Below, in pieces: positions 1 to 6,083 of a DNA stretch of 7,049 nucleotides. This DNA is from an uncultured Clostridiaceae bacterium (lineage in GTDB: Bacteria; Bacillota; Clostridia; TANB77; CAG-508). A program made the translations under genes and the position numbers. The notes below the pieces were generated by a model that was given only the letters and a program-made list of their open reading frames with translations, had not been told where the DNA came from and ran no database searches. The stretch is taken from assembly GCA_958417695.1 (NCBI GenBank), contig CATZDQ010000089.1, positions 1 to 7,049 on the forward strand, given 5' to 3'. Each line of letters begins with the position of its first letter. Position 1 is the stretch's first letter.

Positions 1-433
1 CTGTTGTGATGACTACTTGTGGTCTAAACTTTAAATATATCCATAAACTGATAAAACAATTTGCTAATAGGATACCTACATATTTAAGAGGCGTTTTCTT
101 TGTTCCATATAATAAGAAATCAAAATGACTTCCAGACTTCTCTTTTAAATGTGTATTAGAAGGTGTTTTTTCAGTAACAATATGATATTGACATTTAGAA
201 AATAACGCTTGTAACTGCATTAATTCACTAAAATGACCTCCTGTGCTAGAAATAAATAATAACTTGGTATCTGGATTAAAAGGAATCTTTTGTTTTTGTT
301 TTTTTTGTATCTTCCTAATCAAAAAGCTAATTAAACAAACGATTAAAATTCCGGTTATGATGCCTAAACTATCTATACAGACATCTCGAAATTCGCCACT
401 TCTACCGTACAATAAAAAGTTGGTGAAATTCAT
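1..433 (-). CDS. PssD/Cps14F/Alg14-like glycosyltransferase subunit fused behind a VanZ C-terminus (partial)
   Basis: This open frame runs off the left edge. Its first part, from about 406 to 320, reads GRSGEFRDVCIDSLG plus a membrane helix (IITGILIVCLISFLI). That is the C-terminal half of the VanZ domain whose N-terminal half lies at 402-776 in another frame. After a Lys/Gln-rich linker (KIQKKQKQKIP) a second domain starts near 265: KLLFISSTGGHFSELMQL, then YHIVTEKTPSN and FRPQVVITT at the edge. The STGGH motif and the following order are those of PssD/Cps14F/Alg14-like proteins. In that family the protein is the membrane-anchoring partner of a PssE/Cps14G/Alg13-like catalytic subunit, and the pair transfers a sugar to a lipid-linked oligosaccharide. 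The partner gene would be expected beyond position 1. No ATG or ribosome site lies directly before the second domain, so it appears fused to VanZ. The ATG at 431-433 is only the first one in this frame; the true start is probably the vanZ start at 776. The domain call is firm; the fusion is less so. Confidence -1.
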   Translation of the reverse strand, partial: MNFTNFLLYGRSGEFRDVCIDSLGIITGILIVCLISFLIRKIQKKQKQKIPFNPDTKLLFISSTGGHFSELMQLQALFSKCQYHIVTEKTPSNTHLKEKSGSHFDFLLYGTKKTPLKYVGILLANCFISLWIYLKFRPQVVITT

Positions 434-776
434 CACTACTAGCATATAGAAACCCAAATAAGAAAGTCAGTAACCCTTTTTGATAAGTCGTACCTTTAAA
501 CGTTTTTACAAATGTCATGGTTAGTAAGCCTAATAATGTATAAATTGAAAAATGTGCTAACTTTCTAACAATTGGTTGCATGACTTCTTCTTGTATTCTC
601 GTTCTTTCTGGTTCTTCCATATCTCTCAAACCAGGAATTATTTGTGTAATAAAAGACACTACTCTTCCACTACTACCACCAGATATTTGTGCATTCTGGT
701 TAGAAAACCAGAAAATAGTAACACAATTAGCCACAATACAAATTAGTAAAATCACTCTTTTAATGGTTATAGACAT
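402..776 (-). CDS. VanZ-like membrane protein, interrupted by a frameshift
   Basis: 124 codons encode the N-terminal part of a VanZ family protein. There is a membrane helix at residues 5-25 (VILLICIVANCVTIFWFS), an extracytoplasmic segment, KLAHFSIYTLLGLL around residue 75, and the signature LYASSDEFHQLF just before the stop. VanZ-family proteins usually continue with a GR(S) motif and D...D...G residues. Here the TAG at 402-404 cuts in, but the missing GRSGEFRDVCIDSLG is present at once in the neighbouring frame, so one extra base near 407 (or an equivalent change) explains the break. The start at 774-776 is fixed by an in-frame TAG 15 bases upstream. The ribosome site is weak (GAAAGAG). 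VanZ was named for low-level teicoplanin resistance in enterococci, but most family members have no known function. The neighbouring polysaccharide domain and LCP gene suggest an envelope role. Confidence -1.
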   Translation of the reverse strand: MSITIKRVILLICIVANCVTIFWFSNQNAQISGGSSGRVVSFITQIIPGLRDMEEPERTRIQEEVMQPIVRKLAHFSIYTLLGLLTMTFVKTFKGTTYQKGLLTFLFGFLYASSDEFHQLFIVR

Positions 777-804
777 CTTTTTGCTCTCTTTCTATTTTTC
801 TTTT

Positions 805-819
805 ATTTGCTTTGCAAAT
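805..819. promoter_or_regulatory. inverted repeat over the vanZ -10 and start region
   Basis: A perfect inverted repeat, ATTTGC-TTT-GCAAAT. One arm overlaps the vanZ -10 box (818-823), and the centre falls where transcription should begin (about 811). The position fits either an operator or a small hairpin at the 5' end of the mRNA. The arms are short and AT-rich, so chance is possible. Confidence -1.
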
Positions 820-846
820 TATATCGTATTCTATTTCTTTTTGCAA
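818..846 (-). promoter_or_regulatory. vanZ promoter
   Basis: On the minus strand the -35 box is TTGCAA (841-846) and the -10 box TATAAT (818-823), separated by 17 bases. Transcription should start near 811, giving a leader of about 35 bases before the ATG at 776. The -10 box is a perfect match and the -35 box close to consensus. Confidence -1.
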
Positions 847-874
847 CTTTATTTTTCTTTTTTCCCCTTTTTTA

Positions 875-902
875 TTTACTTTTTGTCGTTTTATTGTATA
901 AT
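875..902 (+). promoter_or_regulatory. LCP gene promoter
   Basis: The -10 box TATAAT is at 897-902 and a fair -35 box, TTTACT, at 875-880 with a 16-base spacer. The start would be near 909, giving a short leader of about 27 bases that carries the ribosome site AAAGGAGG at 917-924. It sits back to back with the vanZ promoter; the two -35 boxes are 28 bases apart across a pyrimidine-rich tract. Confidence -1.
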
Positions 903-935
903 AAGATTGAGATGATAAAGGAGGTTTTCTTGAAT

Positions 936-2045
936 ATGGAAGAAAAGAAAAATGAAATACAGGCAGATACCACACAAGTAACTGCCCCAACCACTAATAT
1001 AGGTTCTAAAGAAGAGGTAAATAGCCCTTCTTCTACCCCTACTAATCAGAAAGAGAAAAAACAAAAGAAGAAAAAAATGCCTTTTGCTTTAAAAGTCATT
1101 TTAGTATTACTTGTTGTTATTTTAATCTTTTTCTTAGCTGCAGCAGGTGGTTCTTGGTGGTATTTAAACCATAAATTAGATAAAATGGACTATGTGGATA
1201 TTGGGAAAGAAGATATCGAAGTTAATTCTGGTGTTACAGAATCCTTAAATGCCTATCGTAACATTGCCCTTTTAGGTCTAGATACAAGAGACGATAGTTT
1301 TTCAGGTTCTAGAAGTGATTGTATCATTATTGTTAGCATTAATAATAAAACCAATGATGTAAAACTACTTTCTATCTATCGCGATACTTACTTAGATATT
1401 GATGGCTATGGTTTAGACAAAATCACGCATGCTTATGCCTATGGCGGACCACGATTAACCTTAAGTACTTTAAATAAAAACTTAGACTTAAATATTACAG
1501 AGTTTGTAACCGTCAACTTTGAAACAGTTAAAACAGTAGTAAATGCATTAGGTGGTATTACCATTGATATTACATCTGCAGAAGCAACACAAATTCCTGG
1601 TATTAGTAAAGCTGGTAAATATACCTTAAATGGAGACCAGGCGCTAGCTTATTCTAGAATTAGAAAAATAGACACCGATTATAAAAGAACTGAACGCATG
1701 AGAACTGTTTTAACTGCCGTATTTGAAAAAGCAAAGGCACGTGGAATATCAGAATTAAATGAATTAACAGATGTTATTCTTCCACATTTGTCTACCAACA
1801 TTAGTAAAAATGAAATCATCAGTTTGCTACCCAATATTTTCTCTTACAAGGTAACTGAAAGTGTAGGATGGCCATATAAAACACAAGGTATTACCTTAGA
1901 TAGATGGTATGGTATTCCAATTACTTTGGAGTCTAATGTAAAACAATTGCATGAAGATTTATTTGGAGAGACAGATTATTCTGTTTCTGATACAGTAAAA
2001 ACAATTAGTTCTCAAATTGTAAAGAAGACAGGTTATACAAATTAA
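936..2045 (+). CDS. LytR-CpsA-Psr (LCP) family glycopolymer transferase
   Basis: LCP proteins transfer teichoic acid, capsule or other glycopolymers from a lipid carrier to peptidoglycan, outside the membrane. The 369-residue product has the usual layout: a charged Thr/Pro/Lys-rich cytoplasmic tail (1-49), one membrane helix (about 50-72), then the LCP domain (about 108-265) and a short C-terminal extension. Conserved elements visible are NIALLGLDTRD with D116 and R118, SRSD at 125-128, SIYRDTYL with R149 and D150, DKITHAYAYGG at 161-171, and LAYSRIRKIDTDYKRTERMR at 237-256, whose arginines bind the pyrophosphate in characterised members. AAAGGAGG at 917-924 serves the start. ATG at 936 gives 11 bases of spacing and an in-frame TTG at 930 gives 5, so the start could be two codons earlier. 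It is a single-gene unit with its own promoter and terminator, divergent from the VanZ/glycosyltransferase gene. The exact polymer cannot be told from sequence. Confidence -1.
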   Translation: MEEKKNEIQADTTQVTAPTTNIGSKEEVNSPSSTPTNQKEKKQKKKKMPFALKVILVLLVVILIFFLAAAGGSWWYLNHKLDKMDYVDIGKEDIEVNSGVTESLNAYRNIALLGLDTRDDSFSGSRSDCIIIVSINNKTNDVKLLSIYRDTYLDIDGYGLDKITHAYAYGGPRLTLSTLNKNLDLNITEFVTVNFETVKTVVNALGGITIDITSAEATQIPGISKAGKYTLNGDQALAYSRIRKIDTDYKRTERMRTVLTAVFEKAKARGISELNELTDVILPHLSTNISKNEIISLLPNIFSYKVTESVGWPYKTQGITLDRWYGIPITLESNVKQLHEDLFGETDYSVSDTVKTISSQIVKKTGYTN

Positions 2046-2063
2046 GAAGTATTTTAAATAAGA

Positions 2064-2100
2064 AAGAGTAATGGATTATATATTCATTACTCTTATTTTT
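2064..2100 (+). terminator. terminator of the LCP gene
   Basis: Stem AAGAGTAATG (2064-2073) pairs perfectly with CATTACTCTT (2085-2094). The pairing can extend two pairs inward to leave a 7-base loop. It is followed by ATTTTT and lies 18 bases after the stop codon. Confidence -1.
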
Positions 2101-2135
2101 GTCGAAATATTCTCTAATTTGTCTATCGATTTTTC

Positions 2136-2164
2136 TTGTTCTACTCTCTTTTCTATGTTATAAT
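2136..2164 (+). promoter_or_regulatory. promoter of the coiled-coil gene
   Basis: The -10 box TATAAT at 2159-2164 is preceded by TG one base upstream (TGTTATAAT), an extended -10. The -35 box TTGTTC at 2136-2141 is weak, with a 17-base spacer. Transcription would start near 2171, about 44 bases before the ATG. Confidence -1.
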
Positions 2165-2214
2165 TTTTTTAACATTAGACAAACTTATTTATTAAAAAGG
2201 AGGGATATTTTAGG

Positions 2215-2658
2215 ATGATTGACCCAGAATTATTAACACTTTTAACTTCTATGAATCATAAAATCGATAATTTATATGAGATGAAGACAAAAGTAGACTC
2301 TTTATATGAGATGAAAGACAAGGTAGACTCTCTATATGAGATGAAAGATAAAGTCAATTCTATTGACGAAAGATTATCTTCTTTAGAAAATATTGTAACT
2401 GTTATGCAATATGAACATGGAAGAAAATTAGACCTTTTACTAGATTATGCAAAAGCCAATATGGAAAAGCATGATGAATATGATAGGCAATTTGCTTATA
2501 TGAATGCAAAATTCTTTGATTATGATATTAGACTTTCTATTATAGAAGATTCCGAATATTATAAAAGAATTATGGAAGAAAAAGCTGCTTTCATAAAGAA
2601 AACAGCCGATAAAGGAAAAGCCTATTTAGAAAGTCAGCAATCTAAGGACATTTCCTAA
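2215..2658 (+). CDS. small coiled-coil protein with 10-residue tandem repeats, function unknown
   Basis: 147 residues, no signal peptide or membrane helix, so probably cytoplasmic. After a short N-terminal helix (about 1-16), residues 18-47 are three near-identical copies of a ten-residue unit of the form DSLYEMKDKV. Then come DERLSSLENIV (heptad-like, about 51-61), a KLDLLLDYAKANMEKHDEY segment and a second helical stretch to about residue 135, ending in a polar tail. Hydrophobic residues recur every 3 or 4 positions, as in a coiled coil. The order resembles the many small Firmicute proteins with 'ERLSSLE'-type repeats followed by a 'LLDGYKQ'-like segment; these have no assigned function, and this likeness is from memory. 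AAGGAGGG at 2197-2204 is a strong ribosome site, 10 bases before the ATG. It is a single-gene unit with its own promoter. I do not assign a function. Confidence -1.
   Translation: MIDPELLTLLTSMNHKIDNLYEMKTKVDSLYEMKDKVDSLYEMKDKVNSIDERLSSLENIVTVMQYEHGRKLDLLLDYAKANMEKHDEYDRQFAYMNAKFFDYDIRLSIIEDSEYYKRIMEEKAAFIKKTADKGKAYLESQQSKDIS
2266..2355 (+). repeat. three tandem 30-bp repeats inside the coiled-coil gene
   Basis: Units at 2266-2295, 2296-2325 and 2326-2355, each with the core TATATGAGATGAA. Units 2 and 3 differ at only a few, mostly silent, positions; unit 1 is more diverged. The period is exactly ten codons, so copy number can change without breaking the frame. Confidence -1.
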
Positions 2659-2964
2659 CTATTTTATTCTATTTATTTAAAGCTAAAGTTAGCTAATCTA
2701 TTGTTAATATTAATGATTAATAATTTAAACATTTTGTAGCTTTTATTTTCTTTGGAAAAAGGCTATTTACCAAAAAATAAGCCAATTTTTTATCTTTTGC
2801 TTATTTCTTAGGTCTTTATTAACAATTTTCAACAATTCTATTTTAAAGGTTTGTCTAATGTTATCCTTATATTCTAATATATTTAAATTAAAACAAAGAA
2901 ATTTCCGTCTATTAACTTTAGCAATTTATAGTTTTATATTCTGCTAGCTTAAGTTCATACGAAT
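2659..2964. other. AT-rich intergenic stretch without a gene
   Basis: About 300 bases with no convincing open frame on either strand. It contains an AT-only imperfect stem around 2701-2723 (TTGTTAAT ... ATTAATAA), a small AGCTA/TAGCT stem just after the coiled-coil gene, and the terminator-like hairpin listed separately at 2756-2790. I find no tRNA-like fold or riboswitch core. It separates two convergent genes, so it is mainly a termination region. Confidence -1.
2756..2790. terminator. bidirectional terminator-like hairpin between convergent genes
   Basis: GGCTATTT (2761-2768) pairs with AAATAAGCC (2775-2783) with one bulged A. It is flanked by AAAAA on the left and AATTTTTT on the right, so an RNA from either strand would end in a U run. 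It lies about 100 bases after the coiled-coil gene and about 200 after argS. The stem is modest. Confidence -1.
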
Positions 2965-2991
2965 TGCCAAAAAGGAACGTCCCTCTTGGCA
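2965..2991. repeat. REP-like hairpin abutting the argS stop codon
   Basis: A 12-base arm TGCCAAAAAGGA, loop ACG, and arm TCCCTCTTGGCA pair over their full length with two G-U pairs on the argS-sense RNA. No U run follows on either strand, so it is not a canonical intrinsic terminator. Hairpins with a GGAACGTCC-like centre and GCCA/TGGC ends recur between genes in many Firmicutes; that is from memory, and whether this one is repeated elsewhere in this genome cannot be seen here. It could still protect the 3' end of the argS mRNA. Confidence -1.
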
Positions 2992-4698
2992 CTACATTCT
3001 ATCTGGCATTTGAATACCTAATAATCCTGCACATTTTTTCAAAATACTCCCTACCATGTATGTTAAATATAATCTAACATCTTGTACTTGTTTATCTTCC
3101 CCTATAATCTTATGGTTATTATAAAAAGTACTAAAACCTTGACTAAGGTCAATTAAGTATCTAGCTAAAATAGAAGGTTCATTCTTATCTACTACTTGTT
3201 TTAAAACATCTTCTAAAGTATATACTTGTTTTATAATTCTTAAAGCATCCGCATCTTGTAAGGATTGTAAATCTATCTGTTTTAATTCTGGAATATAGCC
3301 TGCCTTTTCTAATACACTTTTTGTTCTTACATAAATATATTGGATATAAGGACCTGTCTCTCCTTGGAAATTTAACATCATATCCCAATCAAAAATTTCA
3401 TCCTTAATTCTACTATTCGATAAATCATTAAATATAACCGCTCCAAGTCCTACTTTTTTAGCTGTCTCTTCTTTATCCTCTAAGCTTGGATTTTTCTCCT
3501 CAATTACCTTTTCAGCTCTATGAATAGCCTCTTGTAGTAAATCTTCTAACTTAATAATATTGCCTTCCCTTGTAGACATTTTTCCTTCTTTTAATCTTAC
3601 CATTCCAAAAGGTACATGCTCTAATCCTTGTATATATTTTTCATCTAAATCTAATAATTTAGCTACCTCAAAGATTTGTTTGAAATGCAACACTTGCTCA
3701 TAAGAAGTGACATATAAAGCTTTATCAAAATCATAGGTACGTGCTCTATATAAAATAGCCGCCAAATCCCTGGTTGCATAAGTTGTAGAACCATTTGTTT
3801 TTTCAATAATACAAGGAGGCATCCCTTTATCTTCTAAATCAATTACTCTGGCCCCTTCTGATTCTATTAGTTGATTCGTTGATTCTAGTTTTTCAATCAC
3901 TTCTCCCATTTTATCAGAATAAAAAGCTTCTCCATTCCAAGAATCAAATTGGCTACCTAATAAAGCATATACTTTTTGAAACTCTTTTAAACTCAAAGCT
4001 CTGAATTTCTCCCAAATTTCAACACAGTAAGGGTCTTTGTCTTCTAACTTTTTAAAATTATTTCTACAAGCTTCTAATGTTTCTTCATCTTCTTCACAAA
4101 GTTTGTTAATTCGAATATAAATCTTTGTTAACTCATCAATAGGATTTTCTTCTACCGCATACTCTTTGCCCCATCTTTTATACCCTTCAATTAATTTTCC
4201 AAATTGTGTTCCATAATCCCCTAAATGGTTAACACCAATTGTGTGATAACCTAAAAATTGATAGATATTATATAAAGCAGCGCCTATAACAGTTGAACGC
4301 AAATGTCCTATATGAAATGGTTTAGCAATATTAGGTGCTGAGTAATCAATTACTACATTTTTTCCTTTTCCAATCCCTGAAGCTCCATAATTTTCCCTTT
4401 CTTGATCAAATTTTTGAAGTACCTTTTTGCTTAAATTCATGGTATTTATATAAAAATTTAAATAACCACCTACTACTTCTATTTTATTAATATATTGTTC
4501 TTCTATTTCTATTTCTTCTTTTATCTGCATAGCTATCATAGGTGGCGCTTTCTTTAAGCTTTTTGCTAAACGAAAACAAGGGAAAGCATAATCTCCCATT
4601 GTTTCATCTTTTGGTACTTCTATATAAGATTCTAATTCTTCTACCTCTAGATTCGTTACCTTTGCAATCTGCTTAGCAATCTCGTATTTTATATCCAT
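2992..4698 (-). CDS. argS: arginyl-tRNA synthetase
   Basis: A class Ia aminoacyl-tRNA synthetase that charges tRNA-Arg with arginine using ATP, in the cytoplasm. The 568 residues are full length for the family. The N-terminal ArgRS-specific tRNA-recognition domain covers about 1-90. The catalytic core contains APNIAKPFHIGHLRST, with the HIGH signature at 129-132, and HLGDYGTQFGKLI at 158-170. The second ATP motif is present as KMSTREGN (373-380), the common ArgRS variant of KMSKS. GETGPYIQYIYVR (446-458) leads into the DALR anticodon-binding domain, which ends in LLGIQMPDRM, close to the usual C-terminus. AAAAAGGAG (4709-4717) lies 10 bases before the ATG. It is transcribed from its own promoter, which overlaps the pfkA terminator. 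I see no T-box leader: the span from predicted start to ATG is only about 30-35 bases. It looks intact and functional. Confidence -1.
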   Translation of the reverse strand: MDIKYEIAKQIAKVTNLEVEELESYIEVPKDETMGDYAFPCFRLAKSLKKAPPMIAMQIKEEIEIEEQYINKIEVVGGYLNFYINTMNLSKKVLQKFDQERENYGASGIGKGKNVVIDYSAPNIAKPFHIGHLRSTVIGAALYNIYQFLGYHTIGVNHLGDYGTQFGKLIEGYKRWGKEYAVEENPIDELTKIYIRINKLCEEDEETLEACRNNFKKLEDKDPYCVEIWEKFRALSLKEFQKVYALLGSQFDSWNGEAFYSDKMGEVIEKLESTNQLIESEGARVIDLEDKGMPPCIIEKTNGSTTYATRDLAAILYRARTYDFDKALYVTSYEQVLHFKQIFEVAKLLDLDEKYIQGLEHVPFGMVRLKEGKMSTREGNIIKLEDLLQEAIHRAEKVIEEKNPSLEDKEETAKKVGLGAVIFNDLSNSRIKDEIFDWDMMLNFQGETGPYIQYIYVRTKSVLEKAGYIPELKQIDLQSLQDADALRIIKQVYTLEDVLKQVVDKNEPSILARYLIDLSQGFSTFYNNHKIIGEDKQVQDVRLYLTYMVGSILKKCAGLLGIQMPDRM

Positions 4699-4738
4699 TA
4701 GCCTCTCTCTCCTTTTTACTTATTGTTTTATCTTCCCT

Positions 4739-4767
4739 ATTTTAACAAAAAAATCCATATATTTCAA
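4739..4767 (-). promoter_or_regulatory. argS promoter nested in the pfkA terminator
   Basis: On the minus strand the -35 box TTGAAA (4762-4767) and -10 box TAAAAT (4739-4744) are 17 bases apart, with TG one base before the -10 (TGTTAAAAT). The -35 box lies mostly in the loop of the pfkA terminator hairpin and the spacer covers its 3' arm and U run. It is the best match to consensus between pfkA and argS. Confidence -1.
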
Positions 4768-4777
4768 TGGATTTTTT
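4747..4777 (-). terminator. pfkA terminator
   Basis: On the minus strand AAAAAATCCAT pairs with ATGGATTTTTT around an 8-base loop (4759-4766), ending in seven Ts. It begins 11 bases after the pfkA stop codon. The A-run on the other side makes it symmetric, but the only gene upstream on the plus strand is far away. Confidence -1.
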
Positions 4778-4788
4778 ACTATTTTCTA

Positions 4789-5925
4789 TTAATCTCCTAA
4801 ACAAATACCAATATTTCTAGCTGTTTTTACTAAATCATGGTCCATGGTTACTCTTCTTACATTGCTTTCTTTTGTACCACCTTGTACGGCACCAATTTCT
4901 TTATTATTTCCAACAACTTCTTCTAAAGATACACAATCTAGTTTTCCATCTTTTAAAATAGTCAATACATTAAATTTACCTTCTAAAGCTAATTCCATGG
5001 CTTTAGCACCATATTTTGTAGAAAGTACTCTATCAAAAGCAGTTGGTGTTCCACCTCTTTGCATATAGCCAAGAACGGTACATCTAGAAGTTAGACCAGT
5101 TAATCTTTCCAATTCTTTAGCCACTTTTTCACCAGCACCACCTAATTGAATATTAATAACGCCTTTTCCGCCATCTCTTTTATTGGCTACAGAAATCTCT
5201 CCTCCCTTTGGATAAGCTCCTTCTGAAACAACGACAATCCCAAAGTTCTTACCAATTTTTTGTCTTTGTTTAATTGCCTCTGCTGCTTTTTCTATATCAT
5301 ACGGAATCTCTGGAATTAAAGCTACATCTGCGCCACCTGCAATAGCAGACTCTAATGCAATCCATCCAGCTTCTCTTCCCATAACTTCTAGAACCATAAT
5401 TCTATTATGTGTTTCTGCTGTTGTATGAAGTCTATCCAAAGCTTCTGTTGCTACAGAAACAGCTGTATTATATCCAAATGTAATATCTGTACAAGCAACA
5501 TCATTGTCAATCGTTTTAGGTACACCAATCATATGAAGACCTCTTAAAGCAAAATCTCTAGCTGATTTTTGAGTACTATCTCCTCCTAATGTAAATACAC
5601 AGTCAAATCCATCTTTTTTTACATTTTCCACACATTGCTGTGATAAATCTTTGTACACTTCTTTTCCATCTTCTATTACTTTATAATTGAATACATTTGC
5701 ATTTGTAGAAGAAGAGATAATCGATCCTCCCTTTTGTAAAATACCTGATGCTGTATCTGCACTACTTAATTTTATATAATCATTTTTTAATAGACCTCTG
5801 TAACCATCAATAAATCCATAACATTCTACGCCATGGCTTTCAGCAGTTTTAACAATCGCTCTAATAACGGCATTAAATCCTGAAACATCTCCACCATTTG
5901 CTAATATTGCGACTTTCTTTACCAT
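4789..5925 (-). CDS. pfkA: 6-phosphofructokinase (phosphoryl donor uncertain)
   Basis: Phosphorylates fructose 6-phosphate to fructose 1,6-bisphosphate, the committed step of glycolysis, in the cytoplasm. The 378 residues are longer than the roughly 320 of E. coli PfkA, with extra sequence around 73-100 and at the C-terminus. Motifs in order: ANGGDVSGFNAV (GGD at 11-13), DGYRGL (40-45), LGGDSTQ (113-119), PKTIDND (136-142, with D140 as the likely catalytic base), MGREAGW (182-188), SEG (234-236), and RCTVLGYMQRGG (281-292) followed by FDR. K137 matches position 124 of E. coli, where Lys is typical of pyrophosphate-using and group III enzymes. Position 104, Gly in ATP enzymes and Asp in PPi enzymes, is Ser117 here. 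The donor is therefore open; group III ('mixed-substrate') is my best placement, and the pfkA symbol is used in the broad sense. AGGAGG at 5933-5938 lies 7 bases before the ATG. It is a single-gene unit. Confidence -1.
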   Translation of the reverse strand: MVKKVAILANGGDVSGFNAVIRAIVKTAESHGVECYGFIDGYRGLLKNDYIKLSSADTASGILQKGGSIISSSTNANVFNYKVIEDGKEVYKDLSQQCVENVKKDGFDCVFTLGGDSTQKSARDFALRGLHMIGVPKTIDNDVACTDITFGYNTAVSVATEALDRLHTTAETHNRIMVLEVMGREAGWIALESAIAGGADVALIPEIPYDIEKAAEAIKQRQKIGKNFGIVVVSEGAYPKGGEISVANKRDGGKGVINIQLGGAGEKVAKELERLTGLTSRCTVLGYMQRGGTPTAFDRVLSTKYGAKAMELALEGKFNVLTILKDGKLDCVSLEEVVGNNKEIGAVQGGTKESNVRRVTMDHDLVKTARNIGICLGD

Positions 5926-5958
5926 AATATTTCCTCCTAATTTGTATATATTTTTTAT

Positions 5959-5986
5959 ATTATATCAATTTTTTTATTTTTTACAA
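5959..5986 (-). promoter_or_regulatory. pfkA promoter
   Basis: On the minus strand the -35 box is TTGTAA (5981-5986) and the -10 box TATAAT (5959-5964). The 16-base spacer is almost entirely A/T and ends in TGA, making an extended -10 (TGATATAAT). The leader would be about 25 bases and contains only the ribosome site AGGAGG. Confidence -1.
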
Positions 5987-6030
5987 CCTTTTTTGTTATT
6001 TTTTTATTTTTGAAGTTCTATTTGTTATTT

Positions 6031-6069
6031 AAAAATATTTTGAGGGACTCCATTAGCAGTGGAATCCCT
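6031..6069 (-). terminator. terminator of the 121-residue gene
   Basis: On the minus strand AGGGATTCCA pairs with TGGAGTCCCT over ten positions (one G-U pair) around a 7-base loop (6053-6059). CAAAATATTTTT follows. It begins about 15 bases after the stop codon and is the most GC-rich stem among the terminators here. Confidence -1.
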
Positions 6070-6083
6070 ACTTTTTAGCTGGC

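Noticed and set aside
243..449. 68-codon open frame on the plus strand
   Set aside because: It is antisense to the VanZ C-terminus and glycosyltransferase start, has no ribosome site, and its product is low-complexity.
580..915. 111-codon plus-strand frame rich in Phe/Leu/Ile
   Set aside because: It is the complement of vanZ and the pyrimidine-rich promoter region; the hydrophobicity comes from T-rich DNA.
807..935. N-terminal extension of the LCP gene by 43 codons
   Set aside because: It would start upstream of the LCP promoter and ribosome site. The AAAGGAGG at 917-924 points to the start at 936 (or TTG at 930).
760..990. 76-codon minus-strand frame
   Set aside because: It crosses two promoters and the start of the LCP gene, has no ribosome site, and reads the purine-rich strand as Lys/Arg-rich noise.
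2266..2355. CRISPR-like array
   Set aside because: The three units are contiguous, without spacers, and encode an in-frame protein repeat.
3185..3388. 67-codon minus-strand frame inside argS
   Set aside because: It is an out-of-frame shadow of intact argS with no start signal.
4699..4745. T-box or other riboswitch before argS
   Set aside because: The predicted leader is only about 30-35 bases, too short for a T-box, and the one hairpin there belongs to the pfkA terminator.
4844..5068. 74-codon plus-strand frame
   Set aside because: It is antisense to conserved pfkA sequence and lacks a ribosome site.
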